Origin: WHSW01 sp963742205
Lineage (GTDB): Bacteria > Actinomycetota > Thermoleophilia > Solirubrobacterales > 70-9
Assembly: GCA_963742205.1 (NCBI GenBank)
Contig: CAVUKZ010000010.1
Coordinates: forward strand, 62,001 to 126,000
Direction: 5' to 3'
DNA: 64,000 nt
Position numbers and translations under genes: made by a program. Shown in pieces: positions 1-8,778 of this stretch. Every line of letters begins with the position of its first letter. The stretch's first letter is position 1. Below the pieces are notes generated by a model. It was given only the letters and a program-made list of their open reading frames with translations, made no database searches and was not told where the DNA came from.

Positions 1-14
1 CGCCACAGGGCCGG

Positions 15-712
15 TTGAGGGTCTCCTCGAGTGGCACTATCGAAAGTGTAGTGCGGTCCGCTTGGCGTAGGTTCCGCCGCGTGGATCCTTGGGCGCTTGG
101 GGAAGCGGGGCTGAGTGTCGTGCTCGGCGAGGTCGCGCGCGGGCGGCGGATCGTCGTCGAGTGCGGCTCCGGGGCCAGCACCGTTGCCATCGCCCGGCGG
201 CTGCACGAGCTCGGCGAAGGCTCGGTGACGAGCCTCGAGCATGAGCCGCTGTTTGCCGAGGCGACTCGGGCCCGATTGCGACGAGGAGGGGTTGGACGGC
301 TCGGCCGTCGTCGTCGACGCTCCGCTTCAGGCCCATGCGGCGAGCGGCGTCGGCTGGTATGACCCCGCCGCCCTGCGAGCGGTGCCCGATCGGATCGAGC
401 TGCTGCTGGTCGACGGGCCGCCGGCCGGCGAGCCGGAGATCGAGCGCAGCCGCTACCCAGCCCTGCTGGAGCTCGGGCCGCGGTTGGCGCCAGGGGCGAC
501 GGTGATCCTCGACGACGCCCTGCGGCCGGGTGAGGTCTGGGCGCTCGGCGCGCTGGCGCGAGGAACTTGGCTTCGACTACGAGCTCGACCGAGCCGCCGG
601 GATCGCGATCGGGCGCTTGGACGAGCCGTTTGATCTGTATGTTGCGGGGCGCTCAAACGGACCGAGCGACCAAAGACACAAGCATCAGGAAGCGAGGGGA
701 GTACGCGAATGA
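15..712 (+). CDS. Class I SAM-dependent methyltransferase-like protein (frameshifted)
   Basis: Three consecutive frames together encode one protein of about 230 residues. The first frame (TTG start at 15) carries a SAM-binding glycine motif (VVECGSGASTVAIARRL, about residues 47-63). The second frame, from about 280, carries a hydrophobic strand ending in LLLVDGPP and an ILDD motif. The third frame, from about 550, gives the C-terminus (LGFDYELDR). The order matches Rossmann-fold methyltransferases of the Methyltransf_24 type. The breaks near 280 and 550 look like single-base indels. The stop overlaps the next ATG as ATGA (709-712), suggesting coupling. The substrate is unknown. The true start may lie before the window. 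Confidence 0.55.
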
Positions 713-1576
713 GAGGAACCCGGCTCTGGCTGGTAATTGGGCTCGTAGCGGTGTTCGCGCTCGGGCTGGTGGCAGCCGGGTGCGGCAGCGACGACAGCTC
801 GGACAGCTCGGACACGAGCACGGAGGCGAGCAGCGGCAGCGCCGACGTGCAGACGATCAACGACGGGACGCTGCTGATCGGCACCGACGCGCCGTATCCG
901 CCGTTCGAGATCGGCACGCCCCAGGACGCTGACTTCAGCGGCTTCGACGTCGACGTCGGCAACGACATCGCGGAGAAGCTCGGGCTGACGCCGGAGTTCC
1001 AGGACACGTCGTTCGACACCATCTTCCGCGACACGGCCTCCGGCCAGTTCGACGTCGCGGTCGCCGCCTCGACGATCACGCCGGGCCGCCAGAAGACGGT
1101 CAACTTCTCCGACCCGTACTACGAGGCCCAGCAGGCGCTCGTCGTCCCCGAGGGCTCCGACATCGCGACGCCGGACGACCTCGCGGGCAAGATCGTCGCC
1201 GCCCAGGACGCGACCACCGGCGAGACGTACGCCAACGACGAGACCGACGCGGCCGAGGTTCGCGGCCTGCCCGAGGGCCCGGACGCGATCTCAGCGGTGG
1301 TCACCGGGCCAGGCGGACGCCGCGATCATCGACGAGCCGGTGGCCGTCGACGCCGTCGAGAAGACGGGCGGCATCGAGATCGCGACCACGATCCCGACCA
1401 ACGAGCTCTACGGGATCGCGATCTCCAAGGACAACCCGGAGCTCCTCGACGCCGTCAACAGCGCCCTGCAGGAGATGAAGGACGACGGCACGATCCAGGG
1501 GCTCTACGACAAGTACCTGGGCGGCAACAAGGCGCCCGACTCGGTGCTCAACGGGACCACGCAGAACCCGCAGTAG
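709..1576 (+). CDS. Polar amino-acid ABC transporter substrate-binding lipoprotein (frameshifted)
   Basis: The N-terminus is a bacterial lipoprotein signal (hydrophobic stretch ending LVAAGC, Cys about residue 25), followed by a Ser/Asp-rich linker. The rest is a family 3 periplasmic binding protein, with LLIGTDAPYPPFE, GFDVDVGNDIAEKLG and FDVAVAASTITPGR. The frame breaks at the GGG at 1306-1308. Removing one G joins AISAVVTG to GQADAAIIDEP, the usual sequence of this family. The protein then continues to the stop at 1574-1576. It would capture an amino acid outside the membrane for the permease and ATPase that follow. A terminator hairpin lies between it and the permease gene. Confidence 0.85.
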
Positions 1577-1606
1577 AGCTCAGAAAATCAGAACGTGACG
1601 GATCTC

Positions 1607-1635
1607 GGGGGGCGCCATTTGGTGCCCCCCTTTTT
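1607..1635 (+). terminator. Rho-independent terminator after the binding-protein gene
   Basis: A 10-base stem (GGGGGGCGCC, 1607-1616) pairs with GGTGCCCCCC (1621-1630) through one G-T wobble, with a four-base ATTT loop, followed immediately by five T. It lies between the binding-protein gene and the permease of the same importer. Partial read-through would give more binding protein than permease. Confidence 0.85.
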
Positions 1636-1674
1636 GTGTGATTAGCCTCGAAGGATTCCGCCGGAAGGAGCGCG

Positions 1675-2499
1675 ATGGACTTCATCGTCAACTACTACTT
1701 CGACTTCAAGAACTTCGTCTTCTCGGACGGAAACTTCTCGTCGATCCTGGCCGGGTTCTGGGTGACGATCAAGCTCTCGATCCTGTCCGGGGTCCTGTCG
1801 CTGACCTGGGGGCTGATCCTCTCGGTCCTGCGCCAGCTACCCGGCCGGGCCCTGGCGCCGATCCGCTGGCTGACGATCGCCTACATCGACGTCTTCCGCG
1901 GGATCCCGCTGCTGCTCGTGCTGTTGCTCGTCTCCGGGTTCTCCGTGTTCGGCGCCCCGATCGGCGGTGAGGTGCTGCCCCAGTCGATCGCAAGCCCGAC
2001 CTGGTTCGGCGAGCCCTCGCCCTTCTGGTACGGGGTGTTCGGGCTGACGATCACCTACGGCGCCTACATGGCCGAGGTGTATCGAGCCGGGATCGAATCG
2101 GTCCCGGGCGGTCAGATGGAGGCCGCGCGGTCGCTCGGCATGAGCCACGGCCAGGCGATGCGCTACGTGATCGTCCCCCAGGCGGTGCGCCGGGTGATCC
2201 CGCCGCTCCTCAACGACTTCATCGCCCTGATGAAGGACACCTCTCTGGTCAGCGTGCTCGGCCTCGTCGAGGTCGTCCAGGCGGGGCGGGACATCCAGTC
2301 CGACACCTTCAACGGCTCCGGACTGACGATGGGTGCGATCCTGTTCCTGATCGTGACCATCCCCCTGGCCCGGCTTGTCGACTGGCTGATCGCGCGTGAG
2401 CGCCGCCGGACGGGCCGAAGCGGAGGTGACGACGGTGGCGATGAGGACGTGGTGCCGGCAGATCCGGCACTCGCCGGTGGTGGCGGGGTGACGATATGA
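1675..2499 (+). CDS. Amino-acid ABC transporter permease
   Basis: This 274-residue polytopic protein has the HisMQ/GlnP permease pattern. It has N-terminal membrane segments, a segment containing IAYIDVFRGIPLLLVL, and the EAARSLGMSHGQAMRYVIVPQAVRRVIPPL coupling loop (EAA motif, about residues 145-175) that docks on the ATPase. Its C-terminus is charged and glycine-rich. The ATG at 1675 has a good AAGGAG upstream. Its last four bases overlap the ATPase start (ATGA). It forms the membrane channel of the importer encoded by 709-3263. Confidence 0.92.
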   Translation: MDFIVNYYFDFKNFVFSDGNFSSILAGFWVTIKLSILSGVLSLTWGLILSVLRQLPGRALAPIRWLTIAYIDVFRGIPLLLVLLLVSGFSVFGAPIGGEVLPQSIASPTWFGEPSPFWYGVFGLTITYGAYMAEVYRAGIESVPGGQMEAARSLGMSHGQAMRYVIVPQAVRRVIPPLLNDFIALMKDTSLVSVLGLVEVVQAGRDIQSDTFNGSGLTMGAILFLIVTIPLARLVDWLIARERRRTGRSGGDDGGDEDVVPADPALAGGGGVTI

Positions 2500-3263
2500 G
2501 CGATGCACCAAACCCCGAGGGCGGGGCGATGCTGGCGCTCCAGGGCGTCAGCAAGCGCTTCGGCAAGCTCGAGGTGCTCCGAGGGATCGATCTCGAGATC
2601 CAGCAGGGCGAGGTCGTCTGCGTGCTCGGCCCGAGCGGCTCGGGCAAGTCGACGCTGCTGCGCTGCATCAACCTGCTGGAGCCGCCGGAGAGCGGCCGGA
2701 TCCTGATCGACGGCCACGAGATCACCGGCGACGATCCCGCGCATGGGGCCAACTACGTCCGCCAGCGGGTTGGGCTGGTGTTCCAGCAATTCAACCTCTT
2801 CCCGAACAAGTCGGCAATCGACAATGTCCGGCTCGCGCAGGAGAAGGTGCTCGACCGCTCGTCGGGAGAGGCGACTGAGAAGGCACGCTCGCTCCTCGCC
2901 CGAGTCGGGCTGTCAGAAAAGCAGGGCGAGTACCCGGATCGGCTCTCGGGCGGTCAGCAGCAGCGCGTGGCGATCGCCCGCGCGCTGGCCATGGATCCCA
3001 GCATCATGCTGTTCGACGAGGTCACGCGCGCGCTCGACCCGGAGCTGGTCAAGGAGGTGCTCGACGTGATGCGCGAACTCGCCGACGAGGGCATGACGAT
3101 GATCGTGGTCACGCACGAGATCGGCTTCGCCCGCGAGGTTGGGACTCGGGTCGTGTTCATGGACGGCGGTGTCGTCGTGGAGCAGGGGCCGCCCGCGCAG
3201 GTTCTCGACAACCCCAAACAGGAGCGAACGCAGCGCTTTCTCGGGCTCGTGCTGGAACACTGA
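2496..3263 (+). CDS. Amino-acid ABC transporter ATP-binding protein
   Basis: The 255-residue ATPase is of the GlnQ/HisP type. Walker A is GPSGSGKST (about residues 45-53), the signature is LSGGQQQR, Walker B is IMLFDE, and the H-loop lies in VVTHEIGFA. The D-loop reads TRALD where the family normally has TSALD; a single base change from AGC to CGC would explain this. The start overlaps the permease stop. It powers uptake by the binding protein and permease encoded upstream. Confidence 0.92.
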   Translation: MSDAPNPEGGAMLALQGVSKRFGKLEVLRGIDLEIQQGEVVCVLGPSGSGKSTLLRCINLLEPPESGRILIDGHEITGDDPAHGANYVRQRVGLVFQQFNLFPNKSAIDNVRLAQEKVLDRSSGEATEKARSLLARVGLSEKQGEYPDRLSGGQQQRVAIARALAMDPSIMLFDEVTRALDPELVKEVLDVMRELADEGMTMIVVTHEIGFAREVGTRVVFMDGGVVVEQGPPAQVLDNPKQERTQRFLGLVLEH

Positions 3264-3267
3264 GGGC

Positions 3268-3283
3268 GGTCGCCGCGGCGACC
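3268..3283 (+). terminator. Possible terminator hairpin (16-base palindrome)
   Basis: GGTCGCCGCGGCGACC is a perfect palindrome five bases after the ATPase stop and is not followed by a T tract. It may end the importer operon, but a GC-rich palindrome without T residues is weak evidence. Confidence 0.35.
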
Positions 3284-3328
3284 ACCTAGGATTCGGAGGA
3301 CCGGGCCTGGGACGCCCTCGGGGAGCAG

Positions 3329-4468
3329 ATGCAAGCAGAGCACCGCGGCTGGACCGCCACTCATTCACTCGACAGCTTCGACTGCACGCTCGCGAACGTC
3401 CGCGAGGTGGTCTTCGCGTGCCTCGAGGCGGCGGGCGCCCGCTCGGTCACGGAGATCGGCGCGGAGCACGGGCTGTTCACCAGCGAGCTGCTCGCGTGGA
3501 GCGAGGGCAACGGCGGCGGTCAGATCTCGGCGATCGACCCGGCGCCGCGCAAGCGCCTGCGCGAGCTGGCGGAGCGGCGTCCTGAGCTGGAGCTGACCGT
3601 CGAGACCAGCCACGACGCGCTGCCGCGGCTCGACCTTCCCGACGCCGTGATCGTCGACGGCGACCACAACTACTTCACGGTGCACGAGGAGCTGCTCGCG
3701 ATCGACCGCAAGGCCGGCGAGGGCCTACTCCCCCTCGTGCTCCTGCACGACATCGGCTGGCCGCTGGGGCGCCGCGACAGCTACCACGACCCGGACCGGA
3801 TCCCGGCGGAGCGTCGCCGGCAGTTCGCCGACCAGGGCTTCCTCGTCCCGGGCGATCCCGGGCTCGCCGAGCGCGGCCTCTACTACGAGCGCATCGCGAC
3901 CGAGGAGGGTGGGCCAGGCAACGGCGTCCTGACCGCGGTCGAGGACTTCATCGCCGACCGCCCGCACCTGCGCCTCGCGATCGCGCCGCCGTTCTTCGGG
4001 CTCGGCGTGCTGTGGGACGAGCGGGCCGCATGGGCCGCCCGGCTCGCGACCACCGTCGCACCATGGGATCGCAACCCGCTGCTCGAGCGCATGGAGGCCA
4101 AGCGCGTCTTTCACCTGGTCGCGGAGTTCGAGAACCTGCAGCGGGTCGACGCCCTGCGCACCGCCGACTACGTGCACCGCTACCGGCTGATCGGCCGCCT
4201 GCTGCCGCTGCTCGGCTCCCGCGCCTTCGCCCTCGCCGAGCGGATCTCGACCGTCAGGCAGAGCGGGCAGCCCAATGTCTCCCGCGCCGACCTCGCGGCG
4301 CTGGTGGATGACCTCGCCGCCGACGACATCGACGTCGAGCGGATGAAGACCAACCCGGAGCCCTCACCCCCCGGCTACGTCGTCCGGGCGGTCGAGCCCC
4401 CGGTGCCCGCCTCGCACCGCCCGGCCCCGCCGCCGGGCACCTCGGACCTGGCTAGCGAGACCTCCTGA
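3329..4468 (+). CDS. Class I SAM-dependent methyltransferase-like protein
   Basis: This 379-residue protein has a Rossmann motif at about residues 38-52 (SVTEIGAEHGLFTSELL) and an acidic motif AVIVDGDHNYFTVHEELL typical of the Methyltransf_24/cephalosporin-hydroxylase-like group, with LLHDIGW after it. The C-terminal 120 residues are helical and then proline-rich. The ATG at 3329 follows a GGGAGCAG site. Its 3' end overlaps the convergent glycosyltransferase gene by about 17 bases. Its place beside glycosyltransferases suggests glycan modification. The substrate is unknown. Confidence 0.7.
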   Translation: MQAEHRGWTATHSLDSFDCTLANVREVVFACLEAAGARSVTEIGAEHGLFTSELLAWSEGNGGGQISAIDPAPRKRLRELAERRPELELTVETSHDALPRLDLPDAVIVDGDHNYFTVHEELLAIDRKAGEGLLPLVLLHDIGWPLGRRDSYHDPDRIPAERRRQFADQGFLVPGDPGLAERGLYYERIATEEGGPGNGVLTAVEDFIADRPHLRLAIAPPFFGLGVLWDERAAWAARLATTVAPWDRNPLLERMEAKRVFHLVAEFENLQRVDALRTADYVHRYRLIGRLLPLLGSRAFALAERISTVRQSGQPNVSRADLAALVDDLAADDIDVERMKTNPEPSPPGYVVRAVEPPVPASHRPAPPPGTSDLASETS

Positions 4469-5343
4469 TCCGGGCGCCGAGCCGGCGCACCGGCTCGGTC
4501 CAGGTCCAGCTCGGGCTGCGCCAGGTCTCGAGCAACTTGCCGCGGGCGTCGTTTCGCTGCAGCTCGGCGGCGCCCATCCGAAGCCGATACGCCGATGCCT
4601 CCGCCTCGGCGCGCAGCGCGCGCCGCCGCCAGTCGCCGGACGTCCTCGCCGATCCCGAGCTGACCCTCCCACTTCTCGGCCAGCGCGATGTGCGCCTGGA
4701 TCCACTCCTCGGCGTCGGGCAAGAGGTCGAGCGAGTGGTGGTGGACCACGCGCAGGTCCGAGGTCACCACCTTGCGGCCCGCGGCGCGCGCCTGCAGGCA
4801 GATGTCGACGTCGTATCCATGACGACGGGCGAGCTGCTCGTCGAAGCTCAGATTCCGCACCGCCCATGGGGACAGGACGATCAGGCAGCCGTCGATCGCG
4901 TCGACCTCCCCCGTCCCGACGTACCCGCGGTGCCCATCGTCGGCGCGCCACGAGACACCCGGGACCTCGCCGGCGCCCCCGAACTCCTCGTAGCGCTGAG
5001 TCACCGATGCCCAGGTGATCGAGCCCTCCCACCACGCGAGCCCGCGGACCCCGATCGCCCCCGCGCAGCCGGCGACCGCCACGTCGGGGTCGGCGAGCGT
5101 GTCGCGAACGGTCTGCGCGAACCGCGGGTCGACGATCTCGACGTCCTGGTGGAGCAGCACCAGCGCCTCGAGGTCGGAGCGCTCGGCGGCACGCTCGCGG
5201 AGCAGGTTGTAGTTGCGAGGCAACGAGCCGACGCTGGGCTGGGCGAGCAGCTCGCCGCCGGCGTCGGCCAGCCGCCGAACGCCGGCCTCGGCGCAGCGCG
5301 CGAACACGTCGCCGTCGGTTACCGCACAGCCATAGATGATCAT
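4452..5343 (-). CDS. GT2-like glycosyltransferase (frameshifted near C-terminus)
   Basis: It begins MIIYGCAVTDGDVF and contains NYNLLRERA, LVLLHQDVEI (the DxD-like site), AIDGCLIVLSPWA and LARRHGYDVDICLQARAAGRKV. This pattern matches the Glyco_tranf_2_5 branch of GT-A glycosyltransferases. After about residue 240 the frame breaks near 4620. The adjacent frame supplies a coherent C-terminal tail (ELQRNDARGKLLETW, then RSPSWTWTEPVRRLG) ending at the TAG at 4452-4454. The ATG at 5343 overlaps the stop of the upstream membrane-protein gene (ATGA), so the two are probably co-translated. Donor and acceptor sugars cannot be read from sequence. Confidence 0.75.
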
Positions 5344-7268
5344 CGGTTGACCCGTACCTTGAAGAATTCCACCTCGAAGGAGTCCGGCCCCGCAGCGAAA
5401 CCGTCATCGCGGCCGAGCGTGATCGTCGCCGGGTTGGGGGCGACCGCGAACGGAGCCGGGAAGTCGAGCCGGGGCGGCGCCGACAGCAGCAAGCCGCCGG
5501 CCGCGGTGGGGCCGACCAGCCGGTAGACGCGGTCGTCGACGGCGATCAGGCGCCTGACGTCCTTGTAGACGGCGGTCCGCAGCTTGCCGATCCCGCGCGG
5601 CTCGAGCCCCTCGATGCGCGCGAACAGCAGCTCATCGGGGCCGACCCGCGGGACATCGATCGGCTCGTTGTACCGGCCCTCGACCCTCCCGACCTGGATC
5701 TCGGGGCCGCAGCGCTCGGGTGCGCGCTCGAGCACCTGGAAGCGGTCGGTGGTCCGCGCGGCGCGGAAGCGGCAGATCATCTCCCGGGTCGTCGCGGGGA
5801 CGTCGAAGGGCGCATAGCGGCCGTCGATCGAGTCGGTCGCCCGGCCCGAGTTCGTCAGATGGCGCAGGATGAGATCGGGCCCGTCGTCGCTTGCGAGCGC
5901 CGCCGCGTTGAGCTCGTCGAGCCGGGGGGTGTAGGCGGCGTAGGCTCTGAAAGACGGGCAGCGGCCGCCAGTCGAGGTCGTACGCCCAGGCCGCGCTCGC
6001 CTCCCAGGGGTCGACGGCGACCGTCCCCGTCTGCAGCAGGGCGAGCGTCCGCGGGTCGAGCGCGTAGGCCGCCGCGCGCGGCGGCACGCTGGGCCTCGGC
6101 CGTCGCCTCGCGGCGACCGGCGTCGAGGCCGAGCCGAAGCTGGTCGATCGCGTCGCCGGCGGCGGCGAGCGGCCTGTACACGTCGGTCTCGGCGCGCCCG
6201 GTGAGCGGCGCCGCCAGCAGGCTGAAGGCGACCACGGCCGCGGCGGCGGCGAAGCGCTCCGGACCGCGCCACCGCAGGGCCAGCAGCGGCGCGGCGAGGA
6301 TCGCAACCAGGGTGAGGATGTGGCCGACGTCGTGGCGCACAAATCCCTGCTTGACCGTGACCAGGCAGAGCGCCGCGATCAGCACCACGGTCCAGATCCG
6401 CGCGGCGGCCGGTAAGCCGCGCGTCGTCCACGCCGCCGACCCGAGGGTGACGGCGATCATGGCCAGGGCGGCGATCCAGTCCCAGTCGACCGCGCCCGCC
6501 TCCGCGCCCATCGCGGCGGAGTAGCCGCTGACGATCTCGTACGAGTTGCGCAGGTAGTCGTCGAGGTTGCCGAGGCCCTGCCCGCTGAGCAACCAGAGGG
6601 CGAGCAGCGTGATCGACGAACGTGCCCGCGAACTCGGCCGCGCTGCGCAACCGCCGACCAGGCATCGCGACCACGGCGATCGCGATCAGCGCCGCCGCCT
6701 CGACCCCGATGTTGAGCTTCACCAGCACCTCGAGCGCCGCGAAGGCGCCGCCGCCGAAGATGAGCAGCGGCCGCACCCAACCGGGCCGCTCTGGATCGAG
6801 CGCCACCACGCACCAGACGATCGCGATCGAGATCGGCACGGCCTCGGCGCCCGTGATCGCGCACACCGCGTAGGTGAGCAACGCCCCGCCGAGCAGCCCG
6901 AAGCTGCGCCGCGCCGCCCACAGGAGGCTCGTGGCGAGCGCGACCCGCACGAGCGCCGTGTAGATGACGCCGAGCGTTGCCGTCCACTCCCCGGCGACCG
7001 ACGGCTCCTCCAGGAAGCCGAGCGGCCCGTAGGTCCAGATGAAGGCGGTGCCCTGGTCGAAGCCGAGGTTGGCGGCGAGGTTGACCCCGTTGACCGCCGA
7101 CGGATCGAGGCCCGAGGCGACCCCGAGCGGCAGCAGCTCCCAGCTCGCGAGCGCGATCAGGCAGCCGTACAGCGGCAGCATCCAGCCCGCCCGCGCGAGC
7201 TCGAGCAGCCGCTCCGCCCTTCGGCCACGGTCGACCGGCTTCCCGCCGAGCGCATGGTCGCTGAGCAC
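5340..7268 (-). CDS. Polytopic membrane protein of the polysaccharide region (three frameshifts)
   Basis: Read across three frame breaks (about 6615, 6070 and 5948), this gives a protein of about 640 residues. An N-terminal half has roughly eight to ten hydrophobic segments (for example CLIALASWELLPLG, FIWTYGPLGFL, AAALIAIAVVAM). A soluble C-terminal half follows, ending in LDFPAPFAVAP and DSFEVEFFKVRV. Each join restores sense, for example ITLLALWLLSG after GTFV. The layout resembles membrane glycosyltransferase-like proteins with an extracytoplasmic tail, but I recognise no catalytic motif. The start is GTG at 7268, divergent from the glycosyltransferase at 7300. It overlaps the downstream GT2 gene. 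Confidence 0.6.
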   Translation of the reverse strand: MLSDHALGGKPVDRGRRAERLLELARAGWMLPLYGCLIALASWELLPLGVASGLDPSAVNGVNLAANLGFDQGTAFIWTYGPLGFLEEPSVAGEWTATLGVIYTALVRVALATSLLWAARRSFGLLGGALLTYAVCAITGAEAVPISIAIVWCVVALDPERPGWVRPLLIFGGGAFAALEVLVKLNIGVEAAALIAIAVVAMPGRRLRSAAEFAGTFVDHAARPLVAQRAGPRQPRRLPAQLVRDRQRLLRRDGRGGGRGRLGLDRRPGHDRRHPRVGGVDDARLTGRRADLDRGADRGALPGHGQAGICAPRRRPHPHPGCDPRRAAAGPAVARSGALRRRRGRGRLQPAGGAAHRARRDRRVQAARRRRRRDRPASARPRRRSPRGDGRGPACRRARRPTRSTRGRSPCCRRGRSPSTPGRRARPGRTTSTGGRCPSFRAYAAYTPRLDELNAAALASDDGPDLILRHLTNSGRATDSIDGRYAPFDVPATTREMICRFRAARTTDRFQVLERAPERCGPEIQVGRVEGRYNEPIDVPRVGPDELLFARIEGLEPRGIGKLRTAVYKDVRRLIAVDDRVYRLVGPTAAGGLLLSAPPRLDFPAPFAVAPNPATITLGRDDGFAAGPDSFEVEFFKVRVNR

Positions 7269-7299
7269 GCGGCCACGCTACCCGCTTAGCCTGCGGCGG

Positions 7300-8778
7300 A
7301 TGCCGGATCAGGCCTGGGGACAGCCGCGCGCCGAGGCCGACGGGCTCTCCGTTTGGCTGCGCGCGCCGACCGGCCGGGCGCCCGCGGCGGGCGCTGGAAC
7401 GGCGCTCTTCGTCCACGGCGCGGCGGTCCACCGAAACCGGCCCGTACGCCGGATCGAGCTCCTCGCAGGCGGCACGCCCGCCAGAGCGATGGCCACCGCA
7501 ATGCCCTCGCCCACCCTCGCGGCGGAGACCGGCTCCGCCGCGGCGGCACGGTCGATCTTCTGGGGGATCGTGGCGCCGGCGACCGGCGGCGCCACGCCCG
7601 AGCTCGAGCTACTCGTCGAGCTCGAGGGCGGCGACAGCGTCCGGGTGGGGCTCGGCGCGGCAACCGACGCCGAGCCACCCGCGCCGCCCCAGGCCGGGGA
7701 TTCGACGGCCAGCGTGGCGATCTGCATGGCCACCTACGAGCCGCCGGGCGAGCTGCTCGAGCGCCAGCTCGAGTCGCTGCGCGCGCAGACGCACACCGAC
7801 TGGGTCTGCGTGATCAGCGACGACGCCTCCACCGGCGACGCGTACGAGCGGCTCGAGCGGCTGACGGCCGGCGACCCCCGCTTCGTCGTCAGCCGGGCGC
7901 CCGAGCGCGGTGGGGCGTACGCCAACTTCGCCCGCGCGCTGGCCATGGTCCCCGCCGGCGCCGAACATGTCGCGCTCGCCGACCAGGACGACCGCTGGCA
8001 CCCGAACAAGCTCGAGACCCTCGTAGGCGCGCTGGGCGATGCCCGGATGGTCTTCAGCGACATGCGGCTCACCGGGCCCGACGGAACGGTGATCTCCGAC
8101 ACGTACTGGACCCGCCGGGTGCCCAACCACGACAACTACGCCTCGCTGCTGCTCGGCAACTCGGTCACCGGGGCGGCGGCCCTGTTCCGCCGCGACCTCC
8201 TCGATGTGGCGCTGCCGCTCCCGCCGCGGGTCGGCAACCTCTACCACGACCACTGGCTGGCGCTGGTCGCCGCCTCCACGGGGCGGATCGCCTACGTCGA
8301 CCGCCCCCTCTACGACTACGTCCAGCACCCAGAGGCGGTGATCGGGCACGCCGGCGCCAACGTCGGCGTCGTCGGGGGCGGCGTCCTGCAGCGGCTCGCG
8401 GCCCTGCGCGGCCGCGCCCCCGGGCGGCTGCGGGCCGAGTGGCGGCGCATCTACTTCGCCGAGTACTGCCGGATGGCGCTCACGGCGGTCGCGCTCGAGC
8501 ACCGACTCGGCCCGGCGCTCGGAACCGACCGCCGCCGGGTGCTGAACCGCGCCCTGGCGCTGGATCGCTCCGTGACCGCCGGCGCCTGGCTCGCGACGCG
8601 TCAGCTGCGGCGCCTGGCTCGCGACGACACCGGCGGCAGCGAGACCGGTCTGCTCCGGGGGCTCGCCTGGCGCCGCGCCCTCGCGCTGCGCGGGGGTCGC
8701 GACGCCCTCGACGACGCCGATCTCCCGCCGGGGATCGTCGGCGTCGACCCCTCCCCCGCCACCCGCGTCCTCCGCTAG
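7300..8778 (+). CDS. GT2 family glycosyltransferase with N-terminal accessory domain
   Basis: This 492-residue protein starts at ATG 7300. Residues about 1-140 form a glycine/alanine-rich beta-type domain of unknown role. A classic GT2 domain follows, with VAICMATYEPPGELLERQLESLRAQ, a nucleotide-binding VISDDAST, the metal-binding ALADQDDRWHPNKLE and an acceptor-region motif LYHDHWLALVAA. This is the pattern of rhamnosyltransferase-like enzymes. The C-terminal 130 residues are helical and arginine-rich. It lies head-to-head with the membrane protein at 5340-7268 and probably adds one sugar to a lipid-linked glycan at the cytoplasmic face. Confidence 0.85.
   Translation: MPDQAWGQPRAEADGLSVWLRAPTGRAPAAGAGTALFVHGAAVHRNRPVRRIELLAGGTPARAMATAMPSPTLAAETGSAAAARSIFWGIVAPATGGATPELELLVELEGGDSVRVGLGAATDAEPPAPPQAGDSTASVAICMATYEPPGELLERQLESLRAQTHTDWVCVISDDASTGDAYERLERLTAGDPRFVVSRAPERGGAYANFARALAMVPAGAEHVALADQDDRWHPNKLETLVGALGDARMVFSDMRLTGPDGTVISDTYWTRRVPNHDNYASLLLGNSVTGAAALFRRDLLDVALPLPPRVGNLYHDHWLALVAASTGRIAYVDRPLYDYVQHPEAVIGHAGANVGVVGGGVLQRLAALRGRAPGRLRAEWRRIYFAEYCRMALTAVALEHRLGPALGTDRRRVLNRALALDRSVTAGAWLATRQLRRLARDDTGGSETGLLRGLAWRRALALRGGRDALDDADLPPGIVGVDPSPATRVLR

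Noticed and set aside
1290..1345. Programmed frameshifting in the binding-protein gene
   Set aside because: No slippery heptamer or stimulatory hairpin was seen, the product needs every codon, and the break sits in a G run. A sequencing indel is more likely.
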